A DNA stretch of 64,000 bases, from contig JAOTXT010000001.1 in assembly GCA_029862205.1 (NCBI GenBank), forward strand, positions 62,001-126,000. The letters are read 5' to 3'. This document shows, piece by piece, positions 1-10,090 of the stretch. Below the pieces are notes generated by a model. It did not search any database and had not been told where the DNA came from. It saw only the letters and a program-made list of their open reading frames with translations. The DNA is from Paracoccaceae bacterium (GTDB lineage: Bacteria > Pseudomonadota > Alphaproteobacteria > Rhodobacterales > Rhodobacteraceae). Each line of letters opens with the position of its first letter. Positions within the stretch are counted from its first letter, which is position 1. The position numbers and the translations under genes are program-made.

Positions 1-770
1 TGGCCGAGCTTGGCCAGTTCCAGCGAGGCCGCAAAAGTGCTGGCGATGGCGCTGCGCCGTTTGGCCGGTTCGAGCGACCAGCCATCCGGCAGAAAGGAGG
101 CCAAATCGCCCCATTCCATGGCCATGCCGATCACGTGTTTCAGACGTTCCAGCGCCTGGTCCATGGTGAAGATCGCGCTGCGATCGACCTGGAGCGGACG
201 GAATTCGTCGCGCGTGCGCACCCGCGAATAGGCTCGGAGCAGGTCGGCCAGGTTCGCGGTCCATTCGGTTTGACGCTTGACCGTAACAGTCTCGGTCATG
301 CCGCGGGCGAAGAAGTCGCGGCCAAGCTGGTCACGGCCCATCAACTGGGCGGCGGCGCGGCGCATGGCTTCCAGCCGCTCGAGCTGGAAGGCCAGATGCG
401 CGGCCAGTTCCTCACCGCTGGGTCCGCCATCCTCGTGCGGCGGCGGCAGCAATAGGCGGGATTTCAGGAACGCGAGCCAGGCGGCCATGACCAGGTAGTC
501 CGCCGCCAGTTCCAGGCGCAGAGCCCGGGCCTTGTTGACGAATTCCAGATACTGCTCGGCCAGTTGCAGCACCGAGACTTTTCGCAAATCCACCTTCTGG
601 GTGCGCGCCAGCATCAAAAGCAGGTCGAGCGGCCCCTCGAAACCATCAACACTGACGCTGAGCGCATCACCATCGACTTCAGGCAGATCCCCGGGCGGTG
701 TATCGAACGGATCAGTTTCGAGAGGCGCCACTTGGTTTGCCACTGGGGCGTCCAGCACGTTCTCAGGCAT
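1..770 (-). CDS. scpA: Segregation and condensation protein A (partial, runs off the window start)
   Basis: Minus-strand translation MPENVLDAPV...VDGFEGPLDLLLMLARTQKVDLRKVSVLQLAEQYLEFV is ScpA-like; ATG complement at 768-770; downstream of nagZ as is common in alphaproteobacteria. Confidence 0.88.
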   Translation of the reverse strand, partial: MPENVLDAPVANQVAPLETDPFDTPPGDLPEVDGDALSVSVDGFEGPLDLLLMLARTQKVDLRKVSVLQLAEQYLEFVNKARALRLELAADYLVMAAWLAFLKSRLLLPPPHEDGGPSGEELAAHLAFQLERLEAMRRAAAQLMGRDQLGRDFFARGMTETVTVKRQTEWTANLADLLRAYSRVRTRDEFRPLQVDRSAIFTMDQALERLKHVIGMAMEWGDLASFLPDGWSLEPAKRRSAIASTFAASLELAKLG

Positions 771-1773
771 TGGGCCTCTCCCCTGTTAGTTCCGAATAGC
801 GCGCCTCGGCGGCCGGGATATCGGTCTCGTCCCTGAGTCCACGTTCATTCTCAGCGCGGGTGGCACGTGTCGCGACTGAACCAGAGAGCTCGGGCACATG
901 GGCCGCGACCTCCTCCATTTCGGCCATCAGACCGTTGCAATGGAGGATCACGTCGCAGCCGGCACCAAGCGCGCGCCGAGCCCGGTCGGCCATGCTGCCG
1001 CCAAGGGCCGCCATCGACAGATCGTCGGTCATCAGTAGGCCGCCAAAGCCGATTTCGTCGCGGATCGCGCGGATTACGGCGGGCGAATGGGTCGCGCAAT
1101 TCTCCGGATCGATCGCCTCGTAGACCACATGGGCGGTCATGCCCAGCGCCTCTTTCGCCAGGGGCCGGAAAGCGGCGAAATCGACCGCCTCGAGCACCTC
1201 GCGCGGCGTTTCGACCCGGGGAACCTCGTGATGGCTGTCGACTTGAGCGCGGCCGTGCCCCGGCATGTGCTTGACCACGGGCAGCACCCCGCCGGCGCGC
1301 AGGCCCTGGCAGACCGCCCCTCCCCGGCGCGCGACGGCATCGGCATCACGGCCGAGCGCACGCTCGCCGATCACATCATGGGCGCCAGGCACTGGCACGT
1401 CGAGCAAGGGCACGCAATCGACATCAATGCCAACCGCGGCCAGTTCCTCGGCGATGATGCGATAGCGCAGGCGTGCCGCCTCAAGCGCCCGCGCCTCGTC
1501 GGCACCATCGAAAAGCCGCATGACGGGCTGCCATTGGCGCCAATGGGGCGGGCCCATCCGAGCAACCCGCCCGCCCTCTTGATCGATCAGCACCGGCGTG
1601 TCGCGCCCGACCGCGGCGCGAAGATCGGCGGTCAAACGGCGGAGTTGGTCCGGCGTGGCGACATTCCGGGCGAACAGGATGAAACCCCAAGGATCCGCGT
1701 CGCGGAAGAACGCACGCTCTTCAGGCGACAGCTCGGGACCTTGCAGGCCGAAGATGACCGCGCGGGCCGACAT
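763..1773 (-). CDS. nagZ: Beta-N-acetylhexosaminidase (GH3)
   Basis: MSARAVIFGLQGPELSPEERAFFRDADPWGFILFARN...KHMPGHGRAQVDSHHEVP; GH3 KHFPGHG-type motif. ATG at 1771-1773 chosen over the longer ORF. Confidence 0.93.
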   Translation of the reverse strand: MSARAVIFGLQGPELSPEERAFFRDADPWGFILFARNVATPDQLRRLTADLRAAVGRDTPVLIDQEGGRVARMGPPHWRQWQPVMRLFDGADEARALEAARLRYRIIAEELAAVGIDVDCVPLLDVPVPGAHDVIGERALGRDADAVARRGGAVCQGLRAGGVLPVVKHMPGHGRAQVDSHHEVPRVETPREVLEAVDFAAFRPLAKEALGMTAHVVYEAIDPENCATHSPAVIRAIRDEIGFGGLLMTDDLSMAALGGSMADRARRALGAGCDVILHCNGLMAEMEEVAAHVPELSGSVATRATRAENERGLRDETDIPAAEARYSELTGERPNA

Positions 1774-2624
1774 CAGCCGTTCACCGCGACCAGGCAGTCC
1801 TGGCCCCGCGCCTGCAAAGCACGGCAAATATTGCGCGCCTCGGTCCGGTCCTTGAACGGGCCAGCGCGCATCCGGAAGAATCGTCGGCCGCCCGAGATCG
1901 TGCTCTGGACCACCAGCGCGCGGCCAGCAAGGATATCGCTGTTGGCGTCGTAGATCTGCTCCCACTGCGTCTTGGTCTCGGCCCGGGTGGGAAAGGCGCC
2001 AAGCTGGATCTGGACGATCGAGGTCGCGGCCTCCAACGCCAGGGCATCCTCCTGGGCGCTCGCATTCCGCGCCGATGCGGCCTGCTGCGCCAAGCCGCGG
2101 GGGCGCGCGAGAACAACCGGGCTGAAGCCTGGTGCCAGGTCCGTGCCATCTCCGGGCAGCGGTTCATCCGCCGCAATCTCGGCTGAGGCTACCTCATTTG
2201 CCGGGTCGTCCGGTGTCAGCGCCGCAACCTCCTCGCCGCCCTGGTTCTGCAGCTCGCCCATTGCCACGTCCTCGTCCGCCGGACGCGGGTTTGGCGGCGC
2301 CAGGATGATGGGGCCGTCAGGATCATTGGTCTCGTCGGCGGCGCCGTAGCTGGCGATATCCTGATGCGCTACCTCGGCGCCGCCGGGATCGTCGGGTTGC
2401 ACCTTGGCAGGTTCGAGCGCGGCCCGGATCACTGGAACCGCATTGGCGTCGCGATCTCCCAGATTGTAGATCCAGATCGCAAGTGCGCTGATCACCACGA
2501 TCGCAGCCACGGCGCCGGTCCAGGTCGAAATATGCTCGCCATAGCGCGCGCGGAAGCGGGCGCGCCAGCCAGCGGGCGCACCTCCATCGGCCGCAAGGTA
2601 GTCGTCGTCGAACTCGTCGCGCAT
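1773..2624 (-). CDS. SPOR domain-containing membrane protein
   Basis: One N-terminal TM (TGAVAAIVVISALAIWIYNLG) and C-terminal SPOR-like repeat (IQLGAFPTRAETKTQWEQI...FFRMRAGPFKDRTEARNICRAL). Confidence 0.85.
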   Translation of the reverse strand: MRDEFDDDYLAADGGAPAGWRARFRARYGEHISTWTGAVAAIVVISALAIWIYNLGDRDANAVPVIRAALEPAKVQPDDPGGAEVAHQDIASYGAADETNDPDGPIILAPPNPRPADEDVAMGELQNQGGEEVAALTPDDPANEVASAEIAADEPLPGDGTDLAPGFSPVVLARPRGLAQQAASARNASAQEDALALEAATSIVQIQLGAFPTRAETKTQWEQIYDANSDILAGRALVVQSTISGGRRFFRMRAGPFKDRTEARNICRALQARGQDCLVAVNG

Positions 2625-2722
2625 CCGGGTTCCGTGCCTGTCGTCGTTCCCCTATCCGGGACCCAGATTCAGGGCCACATTTTGGGGTCTTCTGCTCTTA
2701 CCCCACTATATGCAACACGAGG

Positions 2723-4468
2723 TCACTTCATTTCTTTCATTGGGGCGACGCCAAGAATACCAAGACCTGCCGAAATCACAACCTGAACCGCGCGCGAAAG
2801 GGCAAGCCGCGCCAGGGTCAAGTCGGGCGCTTCCTCGCGGATCACCCGCAGCCCGGGCTCGTCTTGCCCACGGTTCCACCAGGAATGGAATTCGGATGCC
2901 AGATCATAGAGATAGAAGGCGACCCTGTGAGGTTCGTGGTGATGCGCCGCAGTCTCGACCAAACGCGGGAACTCGGCAATCTTGCGGATCAGACCAATCT
3001 CGGCCTCGTGCGCCAGCGCCGTGAGATCCGCCCGCGCCAACGCCGAATCGTCGGCAGCGATTCCAGCCTCGCCCGCGCGCATCATTAGCGAATTGGTCCG
3101 GGCATGGGCGTATTGCACATACCAGACAGGGTTGTCCCGGCTCTGTTCCAGCACCTTGACGAAGTCGAAATCCAACGGCGCGTCGTTCTTGCGGGTCAGC
3201 ATGACGAAGCGGGTCACGTCCGGTCCCACTTCCTGGACGACGTCGCGCAGCGTCACGAACGTGCCGGTGCGTTTCGACATCTTGAAGGGCTCGCCGCCCT
3301 TGAAGAGCTTCACCAGTTGGCAGAGCTTGATGTCCAACGGCACCCGATTGTCGCTGAGCGCCGCGACGGCCGCCTTCATGCGCTTCACGTAGCCCCCGTG
3401 ATCGGCGCCCAGCACGTCGATCAACAAGTCGAAGCCGCGATCCACCTTGTCCTTGTGATAGGCGATATCCGGGGCGAAATATGTCCAGGACCCGTCCGCC
3501 TTCTTGATCGGCCGGTCAGTGTCGTCACCGTATTCTGTCGACTTGAAGAGGGTCTGCGGCCTCGGCTCCCATTCCTCGGGCACCCTGCCCTTCGGGGGTT
3601 CAATCACGCCTTCATAAATCAGGCCGCGCCCTTCCAAATCCTCAAGTGTCGCCTCGATCCTGCCGGTGCCATAGAGCGACTTTTCGGAATAATAGACGTC
3701 CATCACGACGCCGACAGATTTCAGATCGGCCCGGATCAGATCCATCATCATGCTCGTGGCGAAGTCGCGGACCTGCGCCAGCCAAGCATCCTCGGGCTGA
3801 TCGAGCAGGGTGTCGCCGAACTTCTCCTTCAGCGCCTCGCCAACCGGGATCAAGTAGTCGCCTGGATAGAGCCCCTCGGCGATCTCCGGGTTCAGACCGC
3901 AGGCCTCGCGGTAACGCTCGTAGGCCGAGCGCGCCAAGACGTCGACCTGGGCGCCGCCATCGTTGATGTAGTATTCCCGGGTGACCTCGAAGCCGGCGAA
4001 ATCAAGAAGACTGGCGAGTGCATCGCCGAAGACCGCCCCGCGCGTGTGTCCCACATGGAGCGGCCCGGTTGGGTTGGCCGAGACAAATTCCACATTGACC
4101 TTTTGGCCCACGCCCATCTGCGAGCGGCCAAAGTCCGAGCCATTGGCGATCGCGGCGGCGACAACCCCGCTCCACAGGTTAGGCGCCAACCTCAGATTAA
4201 TAAAGCCGGGACCCGCCACGGTGACCTCGCCGATCCGCGCATCCTCGGACAGGATCGGCGCCAGCCGGTCTGCAAGATCGCGCGGCTTCTGACCTGCCGG
4301 CTTGGCCAACACCATCGCCGCATTGGTCGCCATGTCGCCATGGCTCGGGTCACGCGGCGGCTCGACCGTGATTGCCTGGGTCGCCAGCCCCTCGGGCAGC
4401 GCGCCCGCCTCGATTTGGCGGGCCACAGCGTCCAGCACCACGGCGCGAATTTCGGTGAACAGATTCAT
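2723..4468 (-). CDS. argS: Arginyl-tRNA synthetase
   Basis: Class I aaRS motifs: [14 protein letters not shown] (HIGH) and FKMSKRTG (KMSKS); ATG at 4466-4468. Confidence 0.96.
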   Translation of the reverse strand: MNLFTEIRAVVLDAVARQIEAGALPEGLATQAITVEPPRDPSHGDMATNAAMVLAKPAGQKPRDLADRLAPILSEDARIGEVTVAGPGFINLRLAPNLWSGVVAAAIANGSDFGRSQMGVGQKVNVEFVSANPTGPLHVGHTRGAVFGDALASLLDFAGFEVTREYYINDGGAQVDVLARSAYERYREACGLNPEIAEGLYPGDYLIPVGEALKEKFGDTLLDQPEDAWLAQVRDFATSMMMDLIRADLKSVGVVMDVYYSEKSLYGTGRIEATLEDLEGRGLIYEGVIEPPKGRVPEEWEPRPQTLFKSTEYGDDTDRPIKKADGSWTYFAPDIAYHKDKVDRGFDLLIDVLGADHGGYVKRMKAAVAALSDNRVPLDIKLCQLVKLFKGGEPFKMSKRTGTFVTLRDVVQEVGPDVTRFVMLTRKNDAPLDFDFVKVLEQSRDNPVWYVQYAHARTNSLMMRAGEAGIAADDSALARADLTALAHEAEIGLIRKIAEFPRLVETAAHHHEPHRVAFYLYDLASEFHSWWNRGQDEPGLRVIREEAPDLTLARLALSRAVQVVISAGLGILGVAPMKEMK

Positions 4469-4599
4469 GGTTTCGATCGCAAAGCCATCCGGTGAGGGCG
4501 CCCGGTTACCACGGCACGCGTTGCCGGCCAAGGGCAGGCGTTGCGCGGCCTGGCTTGTTGGCGCATAGAGTGCAGGCTCGGACCCTGAGGGAGAGGCTA

Positions 4600-6135
4600 A
4601 TGGGGGATTTGGTCGGTAGCCGGACAGTGAGGGATTTTGTCGAGGCGCACGCGGTGGCGCTGCCCGGCAAGCCGTTCCTGATCACGCCCGGCAGCGGGCT
4701 CAGCATCACATATGGCGAATTGCGGGACACGCTGGCCAGGTTCGCCGACCGGCTGGCCGGGCTCGGGGTTCGCCACCAGCAAGTCGTCTCGGTGATGATG
4801 CAGAATTCCTGGGGGTCGGTGCAGGTGATCCTGGGCACCCTCTACGGCGGGCGGATCACGGCACCGATCAACCTGGCCGCCGGCGACCCGCAGATCGCTT
4901 ATGTAGTCGAGCATTCAGAGACTGAGATCATATTCGTCAGCCCGGAGGAGGAGCCGCGGCTGCGGCGGATCCTGGAACAGATCGCGCGGCCGATCCGGGT
5001 GATCCTTTGCGATGCGCATCGCGGCCCGGAATGGCCCGAGGCAACCGCCGCACGCACACCAATCGCGGATCACGACAACATGGCCGATGGCCTGCTCATG
5101 TACACCTCCGGCACCACCGGCAACCCGAAGGGCGCGCTGCTTCGGCAACGCGCACCCCTTTGCGGAGGCGAGTACGCGATCATCGCGCACCAGTTGACCG
5201 CCCAAGACCGCACGCTGATGGTCCTGCCGCTCTTCCACATCAACGGGTTCTGCGTCTCGCTGATGTCGACTCTCGTTGGTGGCATGTCGATCGTGGTGCC
5301 GCCGCGGTTCTCGGTCAGCAACTTTTGGGATCAGGTCATCACCCACGAATGTACCTGGTTCTCGGCGGTGCCGACGCAATACCAGTATCTGCTGCGCGCG
5401 GCCGAGGCGGATGGACCGCCGCCAAAAGACAAGCTGAAGAGGGTCCGTTTCGCCCGCTCCGCCTCGGCGCCGCTGTCGCCGGAGGTGCATAAGGCCTTCG
5501 AGGACCTGTTCGGGCTGGTGCTGATCGAGACCATGGGCCTGACCGAGACCTCGGCCCAAATCACATCGAACCCGATGCCGCCGGGCGAGCGGAAATACGG
5601 CTCGCCAGGCAAGGGATATGGCAACGAGGTGGCGATCCTGGGCGGTGACAACACCGAAGTCGCACGGGGGACCAGTGGCGAGATCGCGATCCGGGGCGAG
5701 AACGTGTTCCACGCCTATCTCAAGAACCCGCAGGCGACGGATGAGGCATTCACGGATGACGGCTGGTTCCTGACTGGCGATCTGGGCCACATGGATCAGG
5801 ATGGCTACATCTACGTCACCGGCCGCCGGAAGGAGCTGATCATCAAGGGCGGCGAGAACATCGCGCCGCGGGAGATCGATGAAGCGCTGCTAACTCACCC
5901 GGAAGTGCTTGAAGCAGCCGCCTTTGCCGTGCCCTCGGTCGATTACGGCCAATGCGTCGAGGCGGCGGTGCGCCTGACCGAGGGAGGTTCGGTAGACGAG
6001 GCGGCGCTGCTCGAGCTATGCCGCGCGCATGTCGGACGCTTCAAGGCGCCGGACCGGGTGCATATCCTGCCGGACCTGCCGAAGGGGCCGTCCGGCAAGG
6101 TGCAGCGGTTGAAGCTGGCCGAGATGGTCGGATGA
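4600..6135 (+). CDS. AMP-dependent acyl-CoA ligase (CaiC-like)
   Basis: [18 protein letters not shown] and [15 protein letters not shown] motifs of the AMP-binding family. Confidence 0.9.
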   Translation: MGDLVGSRTVRDFVEAHAVALPGKPFLITPGSGLSITYGELRDTLARFADRLAGLGVRHQQVVSVMMQNSWGSVQVILGTLYGGRITAPINLAAGDPQIAYVVEHSETEIIFVSPEEEPRLRRILEQIARPIRVILCDAHRGPEWPEATAARTPIADHDNMADGLLMYTSGTTGNPKGALLRQRAPLCGGEYAIIAHQLTAQDRTLMVLPLFHINGFCVSLMSTLVGGMSIVVPPRFSVSNFWDQVITHECTWFSAVPTQYQYLLRAAEADGPPPKDKLKRVRFARSASAPLSPEVHKAFEDLFGLVLIETMGLTETSAQITSNPMPPGERKYGSPGKGYGNEVAILGGDNTEVARGTSGEIAIRGENVFHAYLKNPQATDEAFTDDGWFLTGDLGHMDQDGYIYVTGRRKELIIKGGENIAPREIDEALLTHPEVLEAAAFAVPSVDYGQCVEAAVRLTEGGSVDEAALLELCRAHVGRFKAPDRVHILPDLPKGPSGKVQRLKLAEMVG

Positions 6136-6146
6136 TGGCCGCTCGC

Positions 6147-6212
6147 GCCAGTGCCCCGGGACTTGATTCGGGGCCTGGTGGGTCATCCAGGTCCCGGCTC
6201 AAGGCCGGGACG
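6147..6212. repeat. Two adjacent intergenic palindromes
   Basis: GCCCCG(6153-6158)...CGGGGC(6169-6174), then GTCCCGGC(6191-6198)-TCAAG-GCCGGGAC(6204-6211). Style typical of dispersed intergenic repeats in alphaproteobacteria. Confidence 0.6.
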
Positions 6213-6226
6213 TGAATGAGGATCCG

Positions 6227-7087
6227 ATGACGTTGAACACCCGCCCCCTGACACCCAGCGTCGGCCTGGAAGTTCTCGGCGTGGATCTGCGCCATATCGA
6301 TATGCCGCAAGTTGCAGACCTCGCTTCTTGCCTCGATCGCGCCTCGGCCCTGCTGGTGCGCGGCCAAACGCTGACGCCGCGAGAGCTCGTCGCCTTCTCG
6401 CGCCGCCTCGGCACTCTGGACGAGGCCCCCGTCAACGAAACAGGCAAGACCGTGGTCGAGGGGCTGCCCGAGCTCTACGTGGTCTCGAACATCAAGGATG
6501 CGAACGGCGTCGCCATCGGCTCACTCGGCGCCGGCGAGGCGGTCTGGCACACGGACATGAGCTATCTCGAGAACCCGCCCGACGCTTCGGCGCTTTACGC
6601 CATCGAGATCCCGTCCGAGGGCGGGGATACCTGGATCGCCGGGATGGCGGCCGCGCTGGACGCGATGCCCGCCGGTCTGCGTGCCCGGATCGAGGGCCGG
6701 CGGATCAAGCACGACGGCACATACAATTCCGGCGGCTATGTCCGGCAAGGCGTGACACCGACCGACGATCCGCTGACCGCGCCCGGCGCCTTGCACCCAG
6801 CAATCATCCAGCACCCGCGATCGAGCCGCGAAGCACTCTACCTGGGCCGCCGCCGGAATGCCTGGATCGAGGGGATGGAGCGGGCCAAGTCCGATGCTCT
6901 GCTGGACGCGCTCTGGGCCCATGCAACTCGGCCTGAGTTCACCTACAAGCACCGCTGGCAGGTCGGCGACCTGCTGATTTGGGACAACCGCGCGACGCTC
7001 CACCGGCGCGACCCGTTCGACCCCGCGGCAAGGCGGCTGATGCATCGGACCCAGATCAGCGGGAAGTCGATTCCCATTTCCGCCTAA
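6227..7087 (+). CDS. TauD/TfdA family 2-oxoglutarate-dependent dioxygenase
   Basis: WHTDMSYLENPP (HxD) and C-terminal LIWDNRATLHRRDPFD. Start may be 6212. Confidence 0.9.
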   Translation: MTLNTRPLTPSVGLEVLGVDLRHIDMPQVADLASCLDRASALLVRGQTLTPRELVAFSRRLGTLDEAPVNETGKTVVEGLPELYVVSNIKDANGVAIGSLGAGEAVWHTDMSYLENPPDASALYAIEIPSEGGDTWIAGMAAALDAMPAGLRARIEGRRIKHDGTYNSGGYVRQGVTPTDDPLTAPGALHPAIIQHPRSSREALYLGRRRNAWIEGMERAKSDALLDALWAHATRPEFTYKHRWQVGDLLIWDNRATLHRRDPFDPAARRLMHRTQISGKSIPISA

Positions 7088-7270
7088 CCCTCGCCATCTG
7101 GCTGCCTTGATTCTGCCAATAGGTAGAAAAAATGATTACGCCAATCTCGGCGAAGCTGATCTAGAACAACTATAATAATAAACCCCTTAAAACCGACTCT
7201 ATCAAAGGTTGTTATTATTAGTGGTATTTCCGAATTAACTGGCTTTTACTACGCAAAGAGTTTTTCGTTT

Positions 7271-7298
7271 CTCTCCACGACTGAGTTTTAGGGGAGAG
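7271..7298 (+). promoter_or_regulatory. Leader hairpin overlapping the Shine-Dalgarno of the RTX-like gene
   Basis: CTCTCC (7271-7276) complementary to GGAGAG within ggggagagag just before ATG 7305. Confidence 0.45.
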
Positions 7299-7304
7299 AG
7301 ACAG

Positions 7305-7916
7305 ATGTCAAACCGAGATCATCTCAACGACAATCAAGGACAAGGCGGTACCAAAGGCCGCTTCGCGACCGGTGACAACAAACCGGGTGGTCGCCATGTG
7401 GAGGAAGACGGCAGCGAGGGTGTGGATCATCTGAAAGGCACCAACGATGCCGATGTGATGGACGGCCTGGGCGGGGACGACGTGATCGTCGGACGCGGAG
7501 GCGACGACATGCTGACCGGCGGCGAGGGCAACGACACGTTCTCGCATTCAGGCATCGGCGCTGGGACCGAGGAGGATCCTGGCGACGGTCTCGACACGAT
7601 CATCGATTTTGAGGCAGCGACCGAAGTCGAAGGCGAGGAAGGCCCCGAATGGGAAGTCGCCGACCGGGTCGAGATCGACGCGGATAGCTTCGATTTCAGC
7701 GCAGTCAATGGTGACGGCGTGGTCGATGCGGCGGAACTGCTGGCCTATGTCCAGGTCACCGATGGGGTGATCGAGGTCGATCTGGACGGCGCCGGCGCGG
7801 GCTCGGAATTCGAGGCAATTGTCGATACCAGCCTTGGCGCCGCCGATGACGGCGTGGCGGTTGAGATTGACGGCACCACCTTTGTCTGGAGCGCGGACGC
7901 CTGGGTCGAGGTCTGA
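7305..7916 (+). CDS. Small RTX/hemolysin-type calcium-binding repeat protein
   Basis: LGGDDVIVGRGGDDMLTGGEGNDTF RTX nonapeptides; acidic C-terminal half. Confidence 0.85.
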   Translation: MSNRDHLNDNQGQGGTKGRFATGDNKPGGRHVEEDGSEGVDHLKGTNDADVMDGLGGDDVIVGRGGDDMLTGGEGNDTFSHSGIGAGTEEDPGDGLDTIIDFEAATEVEGEEGPEWEVADRVEIDADSFDFSAVNGDGVVDAAELLAYVQVTDGVIEVDLDGAGAGSEFEAIVDTSLGAADDGVAVEIDGTTFVWSADAWVEV

Positions 7917-7972
7917 GGTACTGCGGTACATGATGGGGACGCGCCGGCTGCCGGAGCGTCCCCTTTCCCTGC

Positions 7973-8497
7973 TCAGGCCGCCACGTTACCGCGTGGCGGA
8001 TAGTTCCGCTCCTTCGCCACGCGGACCGCGTCGAGCAATTGCTCGGCGGTCGGGCGCAGGAAGGGGAAGCTGTTGATCGACGAGCCCCAAAGAACTCCGT
8101 CGCCTTGGATCAGGAACACCGCCGCCTCCGCGAAGAAGGCCGGCTCGGCCTCGCGGATCGTCTCCGAGATGTTCAGACCCAGGCTCCGGGCCCCGTCGAT
8201 GGTCAGGTCATAGCCGAGGGCCATATCGCCGAGGCCCCACTCGTCCAACGCCTGCAGGGCGCGCGGCTGATCATCGGTCGAGATCGAGACCACCTTCGCG
8301 CCCAGCGCATCAAACTCGGCCCGGTGCGCCACGATGTCCTGCAATTGGCGCTGGCAGCGCGGGCAATGCAGCCCGCGATAGACGTTTAGGATCGTCATGA
8401 ACGGCGCGTCGAACTCCGCCGAACGCAGGCGGCCGCCTTGCGCATCGGGCAGGTCGATCGCCGGGAAGGGCTGGCCGGGCAGCAGGTGGTTGGTCAT
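7973..8497 (-). CDS. AhpC/TSA-family peroxiredoxin-like protein
   Basis: Thioredoxin-fold PGQPFPAIDLPDAQGG...ILNVYRGLHCPRCQRQLQDI; ATG at 8495-8497. Confidence 0.85.
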   Translation of the reverse strand: MTNHLLPGQPFPAIDLPDAQGGRLRSAEFDAPFMTILNVYRGLHCPRCQRQLQDIVAHRAEFDALGAKVVSISTDDQPRALQALDEWGLGDMALGYDLTIDGARSLGLNISETIREAEPAFFAEAAVFLIQGDGVLWGSSINSFPFLRPTAEQLLDAVRVAKERNYPPRGNVAA

Positions 8498-8514
8498 AGG
8501 AACCTCATCTAGGA

Positions 8515-9585
8515 TCACTCGGTGGTCAACACGACCCGGCCGGTGATCTTGCCGGCTTTAAGGTCATCGAGCGTCTGGCTGGCCTCGCTCAGGGACCGCG
8601 AGCTGACGGGGATGTCCTTCACCTTGCCAGTCTTGACCAGCTCGATCAGGTCGCGCAGCTGGTTGCAGTTCCCCACATAAGACCCGCGCACGGTCAGGTA
8701 TTTCTGGGGCAGCCAGGGCAGCGGCATCGACATGGTACCGCCATAGAGACCCACGACCACATAACGGCCCATCTTGATCAGCGCATGGATTGCCAGGCGC
8801 GAGGTCGAGGGGGCGCCCACCGTATCGACCACCGCTAAAAGCTGGTTGCCGGTGATCTTGCGCAACTCTTCCAGCGCATCCTCACGGGACCCGTTCAGCA
8901 CCGCATCGGCGCCCATCTCGACCGCCGCCTGCAGCTTGCGATCGTCGATATCCACCGACACGATCTTCTCGAACCCCATGGCACGGGCAATCGCCACGGC
9001 ATTGAGGCCCAGGCCCCCTGCCCCCATTACCGCCAGCCACTCGCCGGGGTTCATGGCCCCGGCTTTCAGAAGCGCGTTGTAGACGGTCAGGCCCGAGCAG
9101 GAATACGGGGTCACGATATCCGGGTCCAAATCGCCGATATCGACCAGGAACTTCGGGTGATCGACCAGGACATGGGTGGCATAACCGCCGTCCCGAATGA
9201 CGCCGAGCGCGTTCATGCGGGTGCATTCGTTCTCGCGCCCGTCAATGCAGGCCCGGCAATCGCCGCAGCCGATCCAGGGATGCACCAGCCGTGTCTCACC
9301 AACCGGGGCCTCCTCCGGGTCGGCATCGGGGCCGAGCGCGATGACCTCGCCCAAGATCTCGTGGCCCATGGCCATCGGCAGGACCATACCTCGGTCCTCC
9401 ATCCGCAGCTTGCCCTCGTCGCCCAGATCGAAAAAGCCCTCCTGGATATGGATGTCCGAGTGACAGACCCCGGCCCGGCGGACACGGAGCAGGACTTGCA
9501 TGCCGGCCGGTTCTGGCAGCTCGCGCTCGCGTGCCATCAGCGGCTTGCCGAATTCGACCAGGTCATAGCTGGTATAGGTGGTCAT
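8515..9585 (-). CDS. Zinc-dependent alcohol dehydrogenase
   Basis: MDR family: AGVCHSDIHIQEG, GHEILGEV, GCGDCRACIDGRENEC, GAGGLGLNAVAIARAMG. Confidence 0.9.
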   Translation of the reverse strand: MTTYTSYDLVEFGKPLMARERELPEPAGMQVLLRVRRAGVCHSDIHIQEGFFDLGDEGKLRMEDRGMVLPMAMGHEILGEVIALGPDADPEEAPVGETRLVHPWIGCGDCRACIDGRENECTRMNALGVIRDGGYATHVLVDHPKFLVDIGDLDPDIVTPYSCSGLTVYNALLKAGAMNPGEWLAVMGAGGLGLNAVAIARAMGFEKIVSVDIDDRKLQAAVEMGADAVLNGSREDALEELRKITGNQLLAVVDTVGAPSTSRLAIHALIKMGRYVVVGLYGGTMSMPLPWLPQKYLTVRGSYVGNCNQLRDLIELVKTGKVKDIPVSSRSLSEASQTLDDLKAGKITGRVVLTTE

Positions 9586-9683
9586 GGGCGTGTCCTCCCG
9601 CCGGATTTCATTGTTTTGCGGCAAGATGGACAATGCGGTGGTCCGCGTAAAGTCCGCAGCTCGGTGATCACGGATAGGATCGA

Positions 9684-10085
9684 TTATCCTTGCCGCAGTC
9701 TCCGGCGGATCCGAAGGGAAAGCCGGATCGCGACGATCAGGATCATTCCATAGATCACGAATTCCAATACAAGCAGAACGTATTGCAGATTGAATATTCC
9801 CGCAGTTTGATCAGCATACATCGCGCTGGCGAGAATTCCGATAAATCGCTCAAAAAGCCAAACAAAACTGACGCCAGCGTAAAGTACCATGATCGCCGCT
9901 GAGTCCCACCAGAGAAGGAAGAGCGATCGCCAGTTAGGATCGTCACCGGCCGACCCCGGTTCGAATTTCATCTGGAACAGGACGAAGCCGGTAGCGATAA
10001 GCGCACCGACAACCGAAAGGATCGCCAATAGCTGAACTAAGCGGAGAAAGAAATCGTTGGACAACAAACCTTCTGAAAGGTCCAT
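9684..10085 (-). CDS. Hypothetical multi-pass membrane protein
   Basis: Several hydrophobic segments; sits between alcohol and aldehyde dehydrogenase genes; ATG 10083-10085. Confidence 0.65.
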   Translation of the reverse strand: MDLSEGLLSNDFFLRLVQLLAILSVVGALIATGFVLFQMKFEPGSAGDDPNWRSLFLLWWDSAAIMVLYAGVSFVWLFERFIGILASAMYADQTAGIFNLQYVLLVLEFVIYGMILIVAIRLSLRIRRRLRQG

Positions 10086-10090
10086 GACGG

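Noticed and set aside
3104-4495. Long plus-strand ORF antisense to argS
   Set aside because: Shadow ORF in high-GC DNA; the minus strand encodes clear argS motifs.
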